Source: Bartonella sp. AR 15-3
Lineage (GTDB): Bacteria > Pseudomonadota > Alphaproteobacteria > Rhizobiales > Rhizobiaceae
Direction of reading: 5' to 3'
DNA length: 64,000 nucleotides
Assembly: GCF_002022445.1 (NCBI RefSeq)
Contig: NZ_MUYE01000001.1
Location: 744,001 to 808,000 of the forward strand
Under the pieces are notes generated by a model that saw only the letters and a list, made by a program, of their open reading frames with translations, did not search any database and was not told where the DNA came from. Below, piece after piece: positions 31,776 through 43,017 of this stretch (the first letter of the stretch is position 1; every line of letters begins with the position of its first letter). Made by a program: the position numbers and the translations under genes.

Positions 31776-32270
31776 TTAAAATTTAAATTTTGAGTACAAA
31801 GCTTGTGCAACATTTTGAGGAACAAAAGGCGTAACATCTCCCCCCATAGTGGCAATTTGACGCACCAATGTAGAGCTTATCATACGGCTAGAAATACTTG
31901 TTGGTAAAAAAATTGTTCGCAACTCAGGAGCCATTACTTCATTCATTCCCGCCATCTGCATTTCATAATCAAAATCAGTACCATCACGCAATCCACGAAT
32001 AAGAAACGAAGCACCAATTTCACGCGCTTTCTCAATGAGGAGATTATCAAATGAAATAACTTGTAATCGATCGGAACCTATATTCAATAAATCTTTTCTC
32101 ACTTGCGTAATTAAAGCAGCACGTTCTTCAAAACTAAAAAATGGCTTTTTTGTAGCTTGTATACCAATAGCCACCACTACTTTATCAGTAAAAATTAAAC
32201 TACTTTGCAAAATATCAAGGTGACCATTTGTAATAGGATCAAAAGATCCTGCATAAAGAGCAATTTTCAT
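31776..32270 (-). CDS. coaD: Phosphopantetheine adenylyltransferase
   Basis: CoaD adenylates 4'-phosphopantetheine, the penultimate step of coenzyme A synthesis. The 164-residue protein opens with [16 protein letters not shown], the T/HxGH nucleotide-binding motif. It also has [19 protein letters not shown] (about 93-111) and the second motif [14 protein letters not shown] near 127-140. It is 33 bases downstream of gyrA on the same strand. Confidence 0.96.
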   Translation of the reverse strand: MKIALYAGSFDPITNGHLDILQSSLIFTDKVVVAIGIQATKKPFFSFEERAALITQVRKDLLNIGSDRLQVISFDNLLIEKAREIGASFLIRGLRDGTDFDYEMQMAGMNEVMAPELRTIFLPTSISSRMISSTLVRQIATMGGDVTPFVPQNVAQALYSKFKF

Positions 32271-32303
32271 CTATTTTTTCCGATAATCCCAGAGTTATTT
32301 ATC

Positions 32304-35072
32304 TTAATTAACATCAACCATACCAGAATGTTTTTCACTGTCATCATCTAGTTTGTTTGCGTCATCCTCAGGATCAGAAATACGCTCAACCGATACAACT
32401 TTTTCACCTTTTGCTGTATTGAAAATTGTTACCCCTTTTGTAGAACGACCAGCTATACGAATACCCTCAATGGGTACTCGAATAAGTTGTCCTCCATCTG
32501 AAACCAGCATAATTTGATCTTGCGCTTTAACCGGAAAAGCTGCTACTAATTTACCAATTTCAGTAGCTTTAGTTGGATCAGTTGCACGAATTCCTTTTCC
32601 ACCACGCCCTGAAATACGAAATTCATAAGAAGAAGATCGCTTTCCATATCCAAACTCGCTAACTGTTAAGAGCATTTGTTCACGAGAAGCAAGCTCTGCA
32701 TAACGCTCATCTGTTAGTTCTGTTTCTATTTCCTCTTCATCTTCATCAACAATTACAACATCTTCCGCATCTGCCCCAGCAACACGTCGCTCATTAATTG
32801 CACGTTTAATATAAGCAGAACGCTCGACTGATGTTGCCTCAACATGCTCTAATATAGTCATAGAAATAACCTTATCACCATCAACCATATTGATACCACG
32901 TACCCCTACTGAATTACGCCCCATAAAAACACGAACATCAATGACTGGAAAACGAATACATTGTCCATTGGCTGTTGTCAGAACAACGTCATCACGCTCT
33001 GTACAAGTTTCTACAGATAGAATTTCATCCTCGTCATCAAGTTTCATAGCAATTTTACCATTACGATTTACCTGAATAAAATCCGATAATTTATTGCGGC
33101 GTACTGTTCCACGAGTTGTTGCAAACATAACATCTAATTTACTCCAACTTGCTTCATCTTCTGGCAATGGCATAATTGTTGTTACACGCTCTTTCTCCTG
33201 TAAAGGAAGCATATTGACTAAAGCGCGCCCACGCGACTGGGGTGTACCAATAGGTAAACGCCAAACTTTTTCTTTATAAACAATCCCACGTGATGAAAAG
33301 AAAAGAACAGATGTATGTGTATTACTTACAAACAAACGGGTTACAAAATCCTCGTCCTTTGTGGACATACCAGAACGCCCTTTACCCCCACGACGCTGAG
33401 CACGATATGTACTGAGAGGTACACGTTTAATATAACCACTATGACTAACCGTTACCACCATATCCTCCGGCACAATTAGATCTTCATTGTCCATCTCAGC
33501 ATTACCAAAACCAAAGATAGTACGTCGGGGAGTTACAAATTCCTTGCGAAGAGTGCTTAGTTCGTCCTTAACAATGCCCATAATCCGCAAACGTGATGCC
33601 AAGACATCAAGATAATCTGTAATATCTACCCCAATTTTATTTAATTCATCAGCAATTTCATCACGTCCAAGTGCAGTGAGCCTTTGTAAACGTAACTCCA
33701 GAATAGCTCTAGCTTGTTCTTCAGATAAATTATATGTGTTATCCTCATGGATAATATGACGAGGATCATCAATGAGCTTAATTAAAGATGCCACATCAGC
33801 AGCCAACCAACGCCGCTCCATTAACTGTATACGGGCTGTCTGAGGATCAGGTGCCGTACGAATTAATGCTATAATTTCATCAATATTAGCAACAGCAATA
33901 GCAAGACCAACTAAAACATGCGCACGCTCACGTGCCTTACGCAAAAGATATTTTGTGCGCCGACTAACCACCTCTTCGCGAAAAGAAACAAAAGCACGAA
34001 GCATATCAAGCAACGTCATTTGCTCAGGCTTTCCCCCATTCAACGCAACCATATTACAACCAAAAGAAGTTTGTAATGGCGTATAGCGATACAGTTGATT
34101 CAAAACAATATCTGCAACAGCTTCCCTCTTAAGTTCAATAACAACCCGATACCCATCACGGTCAGACTCATCACGTAGATCAGAGATTCCTTCGATGCGC
34201 TTATCACGTACTAATTCAGCTATCTTCTCAATCATCGTTGCTTTATTAATCTGATAAGGGATTTCGCTTACAATAATTGCCTGTCGGTTATTGCGAATTT
34301 CTTCAATATCAACCTTAGCACGCATAATAATTGAACCACGTCCTGTTTCATAAGCTGAGCGAATACCTGAACGACCGAGAATAATACCACCCGTAGGAAA
34401 ATCCGGACCAGGAATAATTTCAATTATTTCATCAAGCGTTATAGTAGGATTGTCAATTAAGGCAATACATCCATCAATAACTTCACCAAGATTATGTGGG
34501 GGAATATTGGTGGCCATTCCTACAGCAATCCCACCTGATCCATTAACTAAAAGATTAGGAAAACGTGCCGGTAAAACCATAGGTTCACGCTCACGTCCAT
34601 CGTAATTATCTTGAAAATCAACTGTCTCTTTATCGATATCAGCTAAAAGTTCTTCTGCAACTTTTTCTAAACGACACTCTGTATAACGCATTGCCGCAGG
34701 AGGATCACCATCAACCGATCCGAAATTTCCCTGTCCATCAATCAATGGATTTCGTAAGGAAAAATCCTGTGCCATACGCACCAATGCATCGTAAATTGAA
34801 GCATCACCATGAGGATGAAACTTCCCCATAACTTCCCCAACAACACCTGCTGACTTACGGTAAGATTTATTAAAAGAAAGACCCATTTCATTCATTGCAT
34901 AAAGAATACGTCGATGAACAGGCTTAAGACCATCGCGCACATCAGGCAATGCACGCGATACAATAACGCTCATCGCATAATCGAGATAAGAGCGTTGCAT
35001 TTCTTCAATAATACTAACTGGCTCAATACCGGTCAGCACATCATATTCTGATTGTGTAGTAAGATCGGTCAC
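32304..35072 (-). CDS. gyrA: DNA gyrase subunit A
   Basis: GyrA is the breakage-reunion subunit of gyrase. The 922 residues include the active-site Tyr in [12 protein letters not shown] (about 128-139), the GyrA box [10 protein letters not shown] near residue 555, and a C-terminal six-bladed pinwheel with an acidic insertion and tail. In the quinolone-resistance region the sequence is [15 protein letters not shown], so the position of E. coli Ser83 is Ala. I recall this as a natural Bartonella feature linked to reduced fluoroquinolone response. It is the first gene of a likely gyrA-coaD-ppiA-ppiB operon. Confidence 0.97.
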   Translation of the reverse strand: MTDLTTQSEYDVLTGIEPVSIIEEMQRSYLDYAMSVIVSRALPDVRDGLKPVHRRILYAMNEMGLSFNKSYRKSAGVVGEVMGKFHPHGDASIYDALVRMAQDFSLRNPLIDGQGNFGSVDGDPPAAMRYTECRLEKVAEELLADIDKETVDFQDNYDGREREPMVLPARFPNLLVNGSGGIAVGMATNIPPHNLGEVIDGCIALIDNPTITLDEIIEIIPGPDFPTGGIILGRSGIRSAYETGRGSIIMRAKVDIEEIRNNRQAIIVSEIPYQINKATMIEKIAELVRDKRIEGISDLRDESDRDGYRVVIELKREAVADIVLNQLYRYTPLQTSFGCNMVALNGGKPEQMTLLDMLRAFVSFREEVVSRRTKYLLRKARERAHVLVGLAIAVANIDEIIALIRTAPDPQTARIQLMERRWLAADVASLIKLIDDPRHIIHEDNTYNLSEEQARAILELRLQRLTALGRDEIADELNKIGVDITDYLDVLASRLRIMGIVKDELSTLRKEFVTPRRTIFGFGNAEMDNEDLIVPEDMVVTVSHSGYIKRVPLSTYRAQRRGGKGRSGMSTKDEDFVTRLFVSNTHTSVLFFSSRGIVYKEKVWRLPIGTPQSRGRALVNMLPLQEKERVTTIMPLPEDEASWSKLDVMFATTRGTVRRNKLSDFIQVNRNGKIAMKLDDEDEILSVETCTERDDVVLTTANGQCIRFPVIDVRVFMGRNSVGVRGINMVDGDKVISMTILEHVEATSVERSAYIKRAINERRVAGADAEDVVIVDEDEEEIETELTDERYAELASREQMLLTVSEFGYGKRSSSYEFRISGRGGKGIRATDPTKATEIGKLVAAFPVKAQDQIMLVSDGGQLIRVPIEGIRIAGRSTKGVTIFNTAKGEKVVSVERISDPEDDANKLDDDSEKHSGMVDVN

Positions 35073-35356
35073 AACTTCAATACTTTCAAAAAAGAATCAT
35101 TTTGATCTTTTATATCGAAAAAAATTGTAAAATGCTAATCTCCCTCTTTACAAAGAGTAAAAATTTAACGATAATTTTCAATATGTTATTTGCTTTTATT
35201 AAAAATCGTAATCGTATATGAAATAAATAGATCGTTCTCTCCTCAATAAAAAGTAAAATAAATAGCTACGTAGATACATCCTCCATTTTATTTTAACCAT
35301 TATCTTAATGATAAAATAAACGAATACTTCCGAAATAGAATATCGCTATAAGATTA

Positions 35357-35845
35357 TCAAAAAGGAATATCATCGTCCAATTGCTGTGAAAAATTCCCTT
35401 TTAATTGATTATTCTTTTGATCAAAATCATCTTTTTGATCAAAATTACTGCTGGACTGATTTGCATTGGATATTTGTTCTCCACTTCCTAGCCCACGACT
35501 ATCAAGCATTTGTAATTCACCACGGTATTTTTGTAAAACAACCTCTGTTGTATAACGATCATTTCCGTTTTGATCTTGCCATTTACGTGTCTGCAGCTGA
35601 CCTTCAATATAAATTTTACTTCCTTTTTTTAAATATTGCTCAACAACTTTAATCAGATTTTCATTAAAGATAACGATATTATGCCATTCTGTTCGCTCTT
35701 TACGCTCATTTGTATTGCGATCCCGCCAACTCTCTGAAGTAGCAATACGTAAATTTGCTACCTGATCACCAAAATTTAAACGGCGAATTTCAGGGTCCGC
35801 ACCAAGATTACCAATTAACATAACTTTATTAAGGCTCCCAGCCAT
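35357..35845 (-). CDS. ssb: Single-stranded DNA-binding protein
   Basis: Ssb coats single-stranded DNA in replication and repair. The 162-residue protein has the OB fold at its start ([21 protein letters not shown]) with [11 protein letters not shown] and [21 protein letters not shown] Gln/Asn/Asp-rich linker leads to the conserved acidic tip DDDIPF that recruits partner proteins. It is divergent from uvrA across 225 bases, a common ssb-uvrA arrangement in bacteria that often places SOS control between them. I did not find a clear LexA box. Confidence 0.96.
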   Translation of the reverse strand: MAGSLNKVMLIGNLGADPEIRRLNFGDQVANLRIATSESWRDRNTNERKERTEWHNIVIFNENLIKVVEQYLKKGSKIYIEGQLQTRKWQDQNGNDRYTTEVVLQKYRGELQMLDSRGLGSGEQISNANQSSSNFDQKDDFDQKNNQLKGNFSQQLDDDIPF

Positions 35846-36070
35846 TGTATAAACTCCACAAATTTAAACCATTTCCATTATAGCAAAAGCTAACAATAAC
35901 GTATAGTTTATTCCACATAAAAAATAAAAAACCACTATCTTAACTTTATCATTTACCCGAATTTGCATTCTTTCCTAGATGCAGCAATTGAACACATTGT
36001 AATTTTCAAAAAATAATCTTATTTCATATATTCATGACTTAATTTTTGTTCATATACGCTGAAGGTTGAC

Positions 36071-38983
36071 ATGTCTCATCAAAAATATATCTCTATTCGC
36101 GGCGCACGTGAACATAACCTAAAAAATATTGATCTTGATCTCCCACGTGATAAACTCATCGTCATAACGGGTCTTTCTGGTTCAGGAAAATCATCTTTAG
36201 CTTTTGATACAATTTATGCTGAAGGCCAACGTCGTTATGTTGAAAGCCTTTCCGCTTATGCACGCCAATTTTTAGAAATGATGCATAAACCAGATGTCGA
36301 TCAAATAGATGGACTTTCCCCTGCTATCTCCATTGAGCAGAAAACAACCACCCGCACTCCTCGTTCAACAGTTGGGACTGTCACTGAAATCTACGATTAT
36401 ATGCGCCTACTCTTTGCTCGTATTGGTACTCCGTATTCGCCTGTTACGGGTCTCCCAATTGAGAGCCAAACAGTGAGTCAAATAGTTGACCAAATTATGA
36501 CACTTCCAGAAGGTACTCGAATTTTTATTATGGCACCTTTAGTTAGAGGAAGAAAAGGTGAATATAAAAAAGAACTAACAGAACTTTTAAGAAAAGGATT
36601 TCAACGTGCAAAAGTTGATGGGAAATTTTATGAAATAGCTGATGTCCCTCCTCTTAATAAAAAATATAAACATGATATAGATGTAGTAGTAGACCGCATT
36701 ATCGTACGTAATGATATCACTGCTAGACTAGCTAATAGTATAGAAACTTGCTTACAACTAGCAGATGGACTTGTAATTGCTGAAATGACAGATCAACCTT
36801 TAACAGCAAAGGAGACTGTAAAAGGATCTTTCAATAAATCAACAAATGAAAGCCACAAACGACTCATTTTTTCAGAAAAGTTTGCTTGTCCTATATCTGG
36901 TTTCTCAATCCCTGAAATTGAACCACGCTTGTTTTCATTCAACAATCCTTTTGGAGCTTGCCCTACTTGTGATGGACTTGGTACAAAAAAAGTAATTGAT
37001 CCGGTAAGAATCATACCAAATGAAAATCTTACTTTAAAAGCTGGAGCTATTGCTCCGTGGTCCAAATCGTCCTTATCTTATCATCATCAAACTTTAGAAG
37101 CATTAGGAAAAGTTTATGGATTTAAGCTCACAGATAAATGGTATAGGCTCTCAAATGAAGCACAACACGCTATTTTATATGGAACAAAAAAAGAGATCTC
37201 CTTTTTCTATAAAGATGGTGTACATTCTTACACTACAAAAAAAATCTTTGAAGGTGTTATTCCAAACATGGAGCGGCGATGGAAAGAAACAGATTCTACA
37301 CGTTTTCGTGAAGAAATTGAACCTTACATATCTTCTTCACTCTGCCCAACCTGTAATGGTTACCGTTTAAAACCGGAAGCACTTTCTATCAAAATTCATG
37401 GAATGCATATCGGGCAAGTATCAGAACTTTCCATTTTAAAAGCAAGTCATTGGTTTTCCAATGTCCATCAATATCTCAATGAAAAACAGCGTAATATATC
37501 AGCACGAATTTTAAAAGAAATCTGCGAGCGCTTAACATTTTTGAATCGTGTGGGCCTCGAATATCTTACCTTATCCAGAGCTTCAAGCACACTTTCAGGT
37601 GGAGAAAGTCAGCGTATTCGACTAGCATCGCAGATTGGTTCTGGTCTCACAGGAGTCTTATACGTATTAGATGAACCATCCATTGGTTTACATCAACGTG
37701 ATAATGAACGTCTTTTAAAAACGCTATGCCATCTACGTGATCTTGGAAATACAATTATTGTTGTTGAGCATGACGAAGATGCTATTCTCACTGCAGACTA
37801 TATTGTCGATATCGGTCCTGCTGCAGGCGTTCATGGTGGACAAATCATAGCTCAAGGACCACCACAAAAAATTATGGACAATCCATCTTCACTTACAGGG
37901 CAATATCTCTCAGGAAAAATAACAATTAATTTTCCTGCTCAACGACGCAAAATATCAAAATCAAAAACACTTAAAGTAATTGGAGCCAGAGGTAATAATT
38001 TGAAAAATATCAGTGTAAATATTCCTCTTGGAACTTTTACTTGCATAACTGGTGTTTCTGGTGGAGGAAAATCAACATTTCTTATTGAAACCCTCTTCAA
38101 AGCTGCAGCGCGTCATATCATGGGAAGCCATCAAATCCCAGCAAGCTACGATAAAATTGAAGGATTAGAGTTTCTTAATAAGGTGATTGATATCAACCAA
38201 TCACCTATTGGACGTACTCCACGTTCGAACCCAGCAACTTATACTGGCATTTTCACTCAAATTCGAGATTGGTTCGCAGAACTTCCAGAATCAAAAGCTC
38301 GCGGTTATCAATCTGGACGTTTCTCATTTAATGTTAAAGGAGGACGTTGTGAAGCATGTCAAGGAGATGGTGTTATCAAAATCGAAATGCATTTCTTACC
38401 TGATGTCTATGTTACTTGTGATGTATGCCAAGGAAAACGTTATAATAGAGAAACACTTGAAGTGAAATTTAAAGGCAAGTCTATTGCTGATATACTTGAT
38501 ATGACAGTTGAAAAAGCAGAAGAATTTTTTCAAGCTATTCCTACTATTCATAACAAAATAGGAGTCCTCGTTAAAGCTGGTCTTGGTTATATTAAAATCG
38601 GGCAACAAGCCACAACGCTTTCTGGTGGTGAAGCCCAGCGCGTAAAACTCGCTAAAGAACTTTCACGCAAAACGACTGGTCGTACACTTTACGTTTTAGA
38701 TGAACCAACAACCGGTTTACATTTTCACGATATTTCCAAGCTTCTTGAAGTGCTCCATAACCTCGTCGAACAAGGTAATACAGTTATAGTTATTGAACAT
38801 AATCTTGAAGTTATAAAAACAGCTGACTGGATTATTGACCTGGGACCGGAAGGTGGAGATAATGGTGGTGAAATTGTTGCTGTCGGTCGTCCTGAAGACA
38901 TTATTAATGTCCCCTCCTCTTATACTGGTAAATTTTTAAAAGAACTCTTGCTACGTCAACCTTTACATAATTTAAAATCTTAA
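36071..38983 (+). CDS. uvrA: UvrABC excinuclease subunit A
   Basis: UvrA recognises bulky DNA lesions and loads UvrB in nucleotide excision repair. The 970-residue protein has two ABC ATPase modules. Walker A motifs are [12 protein letters not shown] near residue 33 and [13 protein letters not shown] near 660. The ABC signatures are [13 protein letters not shown] and [13 protein letters not shown]. The C-terminal zinc finger is CEACQGDG...CDVCQGKR. In the first zinc module the usual CPxC reads CPIS, which I believe is common in alphaproteobacteria. Confidence 0.97.
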   Translation: MSHQKYISIRGAREHNLKNIDLDLPRDKLIVITGLSGSGKSSLAFDTIYAEGQRRYVESLSAYARQFLEMMHKPDVDQIDGLSPAISIEQKTTTRTPRSTVGTVTEIYDYMRLLFARIGTPYSPVTGLPIESQTVSQIVDQIMTLPEGTRIFIMAPLVRGRKGEYKKELTELLRKGFQRAKVDGKFYEIADVPPLNKKYKHDIDVVVDRIIVRNDITARLANSIETCLQLADGLVIAEMTDQPLTAKETVKGSFNKSTNESHKRLIFSEKFACPISGFSIPEIEPRLFSFNNPFGACPTCDGLGTKKVIDPVRIIPNENLTLKAGAIAPWSKSSLSYHHQTLEALGKVYGFKLTDKWYRLSNEAQHAILYGTKKEISFFYKDGVHSYTTKKIFEGVIPNMERRWKETDSTRFREEIEPYISSSLCPTCNGYRLKPEALSIKIHGMHIGQVSELSILKASHWFSNVHQYLNEKQRNISARILKEICERLTFLNRVGLEYLTLSRASSTLSGGESQRIRLASQIGSGLTGVLYVLDEPSIGLHQRDNERLLKTLCHLRDLGNTIIVVEHDEDAILTADYIVDIGPAAGVHGGQIIAQGPPQKIMDNPSSLTGQYLSGKITINFPAQRRKISKSKTLKVIGARGNNLKNISVNIPLGTFTCITGVSGGGKSTFLIETLFKAAARHIMGSHQIPASYDKIEGLEFLNKVIDINQSPIGRTPRSNPATYTGIFTQIRDWFAELPESKARGYQSGRFSFNVKGGRCEACQGDGVIKIEMHFLPDVYVTCDVCQGKRYNRETLEVKFKGKSIADILDMTVEKAEEFFQAIPTIHNKIGVLVKAGLGYIKIGQQATTLSGGEAQRVKLAKELSRKTTGRTLYVLDEPTTGLHFHDISKLLEVLHNLVEQGNTVIVIEHNLEVIKTADWIIDLGPEGGDNGGEIVAVGRPEDIINVPSSYTGKFLKELLLRQPLHNLKS

Positions 38984-39198
38984 AATAGATCACAAATACC
39001 TAATAAAGCACTATAAAAAGTAACGCCTTAATTTATATTATTATTGCCTTTTATAAATTTTATAATTTTTTATCCTATAAAATAATAATGCTATATTCTA
39101 TATTGCATTATTTTTGATTTTTTCGTGAAGAAAGTGCTTTTTTGAAATATCTTATTATCGTAATCGTAAATAGTATAATGGTATATATAAACTTATAA

Positions 39199-39564
<366 letters not shown>

Positions 39565-39617
39565 ATATCTATAATTTTTATCTTTTCTATTCACCCAATT
39601 CAATAAGGAAATTGAAT

Positions 39618-41027
39618 ATGACTACCGCTTCAAACATTCTTAAACAAATTATAGATAATGATATACGCTTCGTTGATTTACGTTTTACCGACCCAAAAGG
39701 CAAATTGCATCATGTTACAATGGATATTGCTGAAATTTGCGAAGATACATTCATCGATGGTATTATGTTTGATGGTTCTTCAATTGCTGGTTGGAAAACA
39801 ATCAATGAATCGGACATGGTCTTGATGCCCGATGCAGAAACAGCTTATATTGATCCTTTTTTTGCTCAATCAACTTTGACTATATTATGTGATATACTTG
39901 ATCCTGTTTCAGGAGAGTTCTATCATAGAGATCCACGTTCTATTGCTAAAAGAGCTGAAGCTTATATGAAATCTTTAGGAATCGGTGATACAATCTATGT
40001 AGGACCGGAGGCGGAATTTTTTATATTTGATGACGTACGCTATAAAACTGATCCTTATAATACAGGTTTTAAACTCGACTCAAGTGAAAATCCATCAAAT
40101 GATGATACTGAATATGAAATGGGCAATCTTGGTCATCGCCCACGTATGGGAGGTGGTTATTTTCCAGTCCCTCCTATCGATTCTTGCCAAGATATACGTT
40201 CTGAAATGCTTACTGCATTAAAAAATATGGGGGTACATGTTGAAAAACATCATCATGAAGTAGCAGCAGCTCAGCATGAATTAGGTATTCGGTTTGATAC
40301 GCTGGTTCGTGAAGCTGATAAAATGCAAATTTTTAAATATGCTGTGCATCAAATTGCTAATAGTTATGGAAAAACAGCAACCTTTATGCCAAAACCAATT
40401 CTAGGAGATAATGGTTCAGGCATGCATGTTCACATATCAATTTGGAAAGATAAACAACCAATATTTGCAGGTGATGAATATGCTGGACTATCAGAAACCT
40501 GTTTATTTTTTATTGGTGGTATTATCAAGCATGCAAAAGCACTCAATGCCTTCACAAACCCATCAACTAATTCTTACAAACGCTTAGTTCCTGGGTATGA
40601 AGCACCTGTTCTTCTTGCCTATTCTGCACGCAATCGTTCTGCAGCATGCCGTATTCCATTTGGTGCTTCGCCACATTCAAAACGTGTAGAAATTCGTTTT
40701 CCGGATCCAGCGTCGAATCCATATTTTGCATTTTCAGCCCTTATTATGGCTGGTCTTGATGGTATAAAGAATAAGATTCATCCTGGCCCAGCTATGGATA
40801 AAGATCTTTATGATCTTCCCCCCAAAGAGCTCAAAAACATTCCTACAGTTTCCAGAAGCCTACGTGAAGCACTTGAGTTTCTTGATAAAGACCGTGATTT
40901 TCTTAAATCTGGAGATGTTTTTGACGATGACCAAATTAATTCCTTTATTGAATTAAAACTGAAAGAAGTTCTGCGTTATGAAATTACCCCTCATCCTGTT
41001 GAATTTGACATGTATTATTCTGTTTAA
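39618..41027 (+). CDS. glnA: Glutamine synthetase type I
   Basis: GlnA makes glutamine from glutamate, ammonia and ATP. I place the start at the ATG at 39618 (469 residues, the standard length), with AAGGAA upstream. A TTG at 39612 would add two residues. Motifs include [17 protein letters not shown] near residue 50, [10 protein letters not shown] near 130, and NGSGMHVH near 265-272. The adenylylation Tyr is in [11 protein letters not shown] near 397, so P-II and adenylyltransferase control is conserved. Co-transcribed with glnB. Confidence 0.97.
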   Translation: MTTASNILKQIIDNDIRFVDLRFTDPKGKLHHVTMDIAEICEDTFIDGIMFDGSSIAGWKTINESDMVLMPDAETAYIDPFFAQSTLTILCDILDPVSGEFYHRDPRSIAKRAEAYMKSLGIGDTIYVGPEAEFFIFDDVRYKTDPYNTGFKLDSSENPSNDDTEYEMGNLGHRPRMGGGYFPVPPIDSCQDIRSEMLTALKNMGVHVEKHHHEVAAAQHELGIRFDTLVREADKMQIFKYAVHQIANSYGKTATFMPKPILGDNGSGMHVHISIWKDKQPIFAGDEYAGLSETCLFFIGGIIKHAKALNAFTNPSTNSYKRLVPGYEAPVLLAYSARNRSAACRIPFGASPHSKRVEIRFPDPASNPYFAFSALIMAGLDGIKNKIHPGPAMDKDLYDLPPKELKNIPTVSRSLREALEFLDKDRDFLKSGDVFDDDQINSFIELKLKEVLRYEITPHPVEFDMYYSV

Positions 41028-41236
41028 TGTACATAAAAGTTTTGTTTGATTTTCATGGGATGCCTGCCTCAGCTATAATTAGACGATTATTCTTATATCA
41101 AATAGATTTTTTTAGAATGTGTTTATTAGGAAGCAAATAATATAGATCATTTTGAGATTGGTGATGAGAAAATTATTATTACGAGCTTAGGCGATTTTTG
41201 GGAAATTATGGTTGGCTTATTTTTGTATTTTGAAGT

Positions 41237-41997
41237 TTAATAAGATGTTTCTATATTTTTTTTTGTTTCAGACATGAATTTATGGTGATTATCGAAAGGA
41301 TTGTAGGTTCCGTACTTTTTTTGCCACTGTATAGGATCAATAAAATTGCTGGACCAAAGGCCGATTTTATTTTTATAGGCGTTTTGTTCAGCGCTTAGAT
41401 ATGTTGTTGGGATGGGGTATTTATTGTTTTTTGATATTATCAGCATACCTTCTGCAAGTCCTATTTCTGCTAAATCGATTCCTTGAACAAAACACTGAGC
41501 ATAGAGGGTTTCTTTTTCTATAGCAGTTTGCTTACAAGATAAGTTATGTCCTAAAGTTTTGGTAACCAGCCACGCTGTTGTGACAGCTCCACATGGCCAT
41601 TCTTGGTTATTTAATTTTGCTTTTTGACGGGGGCACATGTATCTACACCATATAAGTGAATATTTCGGATGATAGGTTTATGTTCAGAGTTTTCAGGAGG
41701 GGTTATTAATTTGAATGTGACACCACTGGTAACAGATGCTATACCATTAAACATATTTTCATAATTGTTTGAAGCACTATTAATCCAATTGAGATCTAGT
41801 TTATTCTCTTCTAATTCTTTTTGAATATTCGCTTCATAGTGCTTATTTTGTTCGAGATACATATTCATTGTATGTTGGTTTTCTTGCATTTTTAATGGTT
41901 CGAGAACATCTAAATTTGTTTTGTTCTGATTTTGGCTTATTATCCATATTCCTATAGAACAGACAATATAGAGAACAATAATCGGTTTAAATCGCAT
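41237..41997 (-). pseudogene. Staphylococcal nuclease-like exported protein, frameshifted
   Basis: Two overlapping minus-strand frames make one protein. The first (41997 to 41611, 128 residues) has an N-terminal membrane or signal helix and ends LYGVDTCAPVKKQN. The second (41638 to 41237, 133 residues) resumes RQKAKLNNQEWPCGAVT. Joined as VDTCAP-RQKAKLNNQEWPCG they match the SNase-like fold of rhizobial exported nucleases, where CG is followed by a helix and later an AxCFVxGxDLAEIGLAEG segment. The break lies in a run of five C (near 41629-41633), where a one-base length change restores the frame. Catalytic Arg/Glu residues of true nucleases are not obvious. Confidence 0.7.
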
Positions 41998-42373
41998 TTG
42001 CTCAATCCTTATTGTTTTTATGCCCTATAAATTTTTTTATGCATCTCTGCTTTTCTCCTAATTTTCAAGAGAGAGTTTCAATAGTGTTTGTTGTAAATTA
42101 AATACATTTTGCTAATAAAAACATTATTTTTGTATTTTTCATATTATCATTTTGACAGAATGAGACAACTTAAAATTGTCTATATTAAATGATAGTAAAA
42201 ATGTTTCGTTTTTTAGATAGAAAATTTTGAGAATGCACAAAGTTTAATATTAAAATTTTTTAAGAGAACGAAGACAACAATCCATAGGAGTTAAGCTATG
42301 AATCTAAGACGGCAAAAATTCCTAACCTTTAGAGGAAACTATGTAATCAATCTTCTTTTTGAAGAGAGAGCAA
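41998..42373. promoter_or_regulatory. virB2 upstream control region
   Basis: This 376-base AT-rich region precedes the virB operon. A TTGACA hexamer at 42152-42157 is followed by a perfect inverted repeat AGACAA-CTTAAAA-TTGTCT at 42163-42181. No -10 box at 17 bases is convincing; the nearest TATATT is 23 bases away. A possible 31-codon leader ORF (ATG at 42298, stop at 42391-42393) overlaps the virB2 start in another frame. Known biology: virB in Bartonella is activated by the BatR response regulator. I cannot say whether this repeat is its site. Confidence 0.45.
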
Positions 42374-42691
42374 ATGATAAACAATATATCTAAGAATATT
42401 TACTATATCGCCTTTACACTACTTTTAACCGTGTTCGTTGTATTAAGTCCTGCTTATGCTGATGCTACTGCTGGCGGTATGGGGAATCTTGATACGGTTT
42501 TGCGAAATATTGTTACTATGATGACAGGTACAACAGCGAAGCTCATTGCAACCATATGTGTTGCAGCTGTGGGTATTGGTTGGATGTATGGTGTTATTGA
42601 TTTACGCAAAGCAGCATATTGTGTTCTTGGTATTGGTATTGTTTTTGGTGCTTCGGCTCTTGTTAATTTATTAATGGGGACTACATCATAA
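42374..42691 (+). CDS. virB2: T4SS major pilin VirB2
   Basis: VirB2 is the pilin subunit of the VirB T4SS. I start it at the ATG at 42374 (105 residues), preceded by GAAGAGAGAG; the open frame runs further to a TTG at 42359. A signal peptide of about 31 residues ends SPAYA before DATAGG. Two hydrophobic helices follow (about 53-70 and 76-96), separated by a short polar turn, the normal VirB2 layout. Its stop codon abuts the virB3 ATG. Confidence 0.93.
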   Translation: MINNISKNIYYIAFTLLLTVFVVLSPAYADATAGGMGNLDTVLRNIVTMMTGTTAKLIATICVAAVGIGWMYGVIDLRKAAYCVLGIGIVFGASALVNLLMGTTS

Positions 42692-43000
42692 ATGAACGAA
42701 GATACTCTTTTTCTTGCCTGTACACGACCAGCCATGTTTGCGGGTGTTACAGTAGAAGCGATGGCGTTAAATGTCATAGCAACGTCTACTCTTTTTATCA
42801 TTACAAGTAGCTTTTCAATGATCGGTCTTGGTGTTGGTTTGCACTTTATCTTACGCGAAATCACGAAACGCGACCATAACCAATTTCGTGTTCTATTTGC
42901 TTGGCTCAATACTCGAGGCAAACAAAAGAACCTGACGAGATGGGGGGGAGGATCTACATCTCCCTTACGTCTTATCCGTACTTACAAGGAGCTACAATAA
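42692..43000 (+). CDS. virB3: T4SS protein VirB3
   Basis: VirB3 is a small inner-membrane component that works with the VirB4 ATPase. The 102-residue protein starts DTLFLACTRPAMFAGV, the conserved family opening, then has hydrophobic helices about residues 16-54, and a basic C-terminal half. Start codon follows the virB2 stop directly, and the stop lies 17 bases before virB4, so translation is coupled. Confidence 0.93.
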   Translation: MNEDTLFLACTRPAMFAGVTVEAMALNVIATSTLFIITSSFSMIGLGVGLHFILREITKRDHNQFRVLFAWLNTRGKQKNLTRWGGGSTSPLRLIRTYKELQ

Positions 43001-43017
43001 AGGAGATAAATGCAGTG

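Noticed and set aside
35846..36070. LexA (SOS) box between ssb and uvrA
   Set aside because: Such a box would be expected from function, but no GTTC-N7-GTTC or similar pattern was clear.
42454..42921. 155-codon minus-strand ORF opposite virB2-virB3
   Set aside because: virB2 and virB3 are clear on the plus strand and the opposite frame has no recognisable domain.
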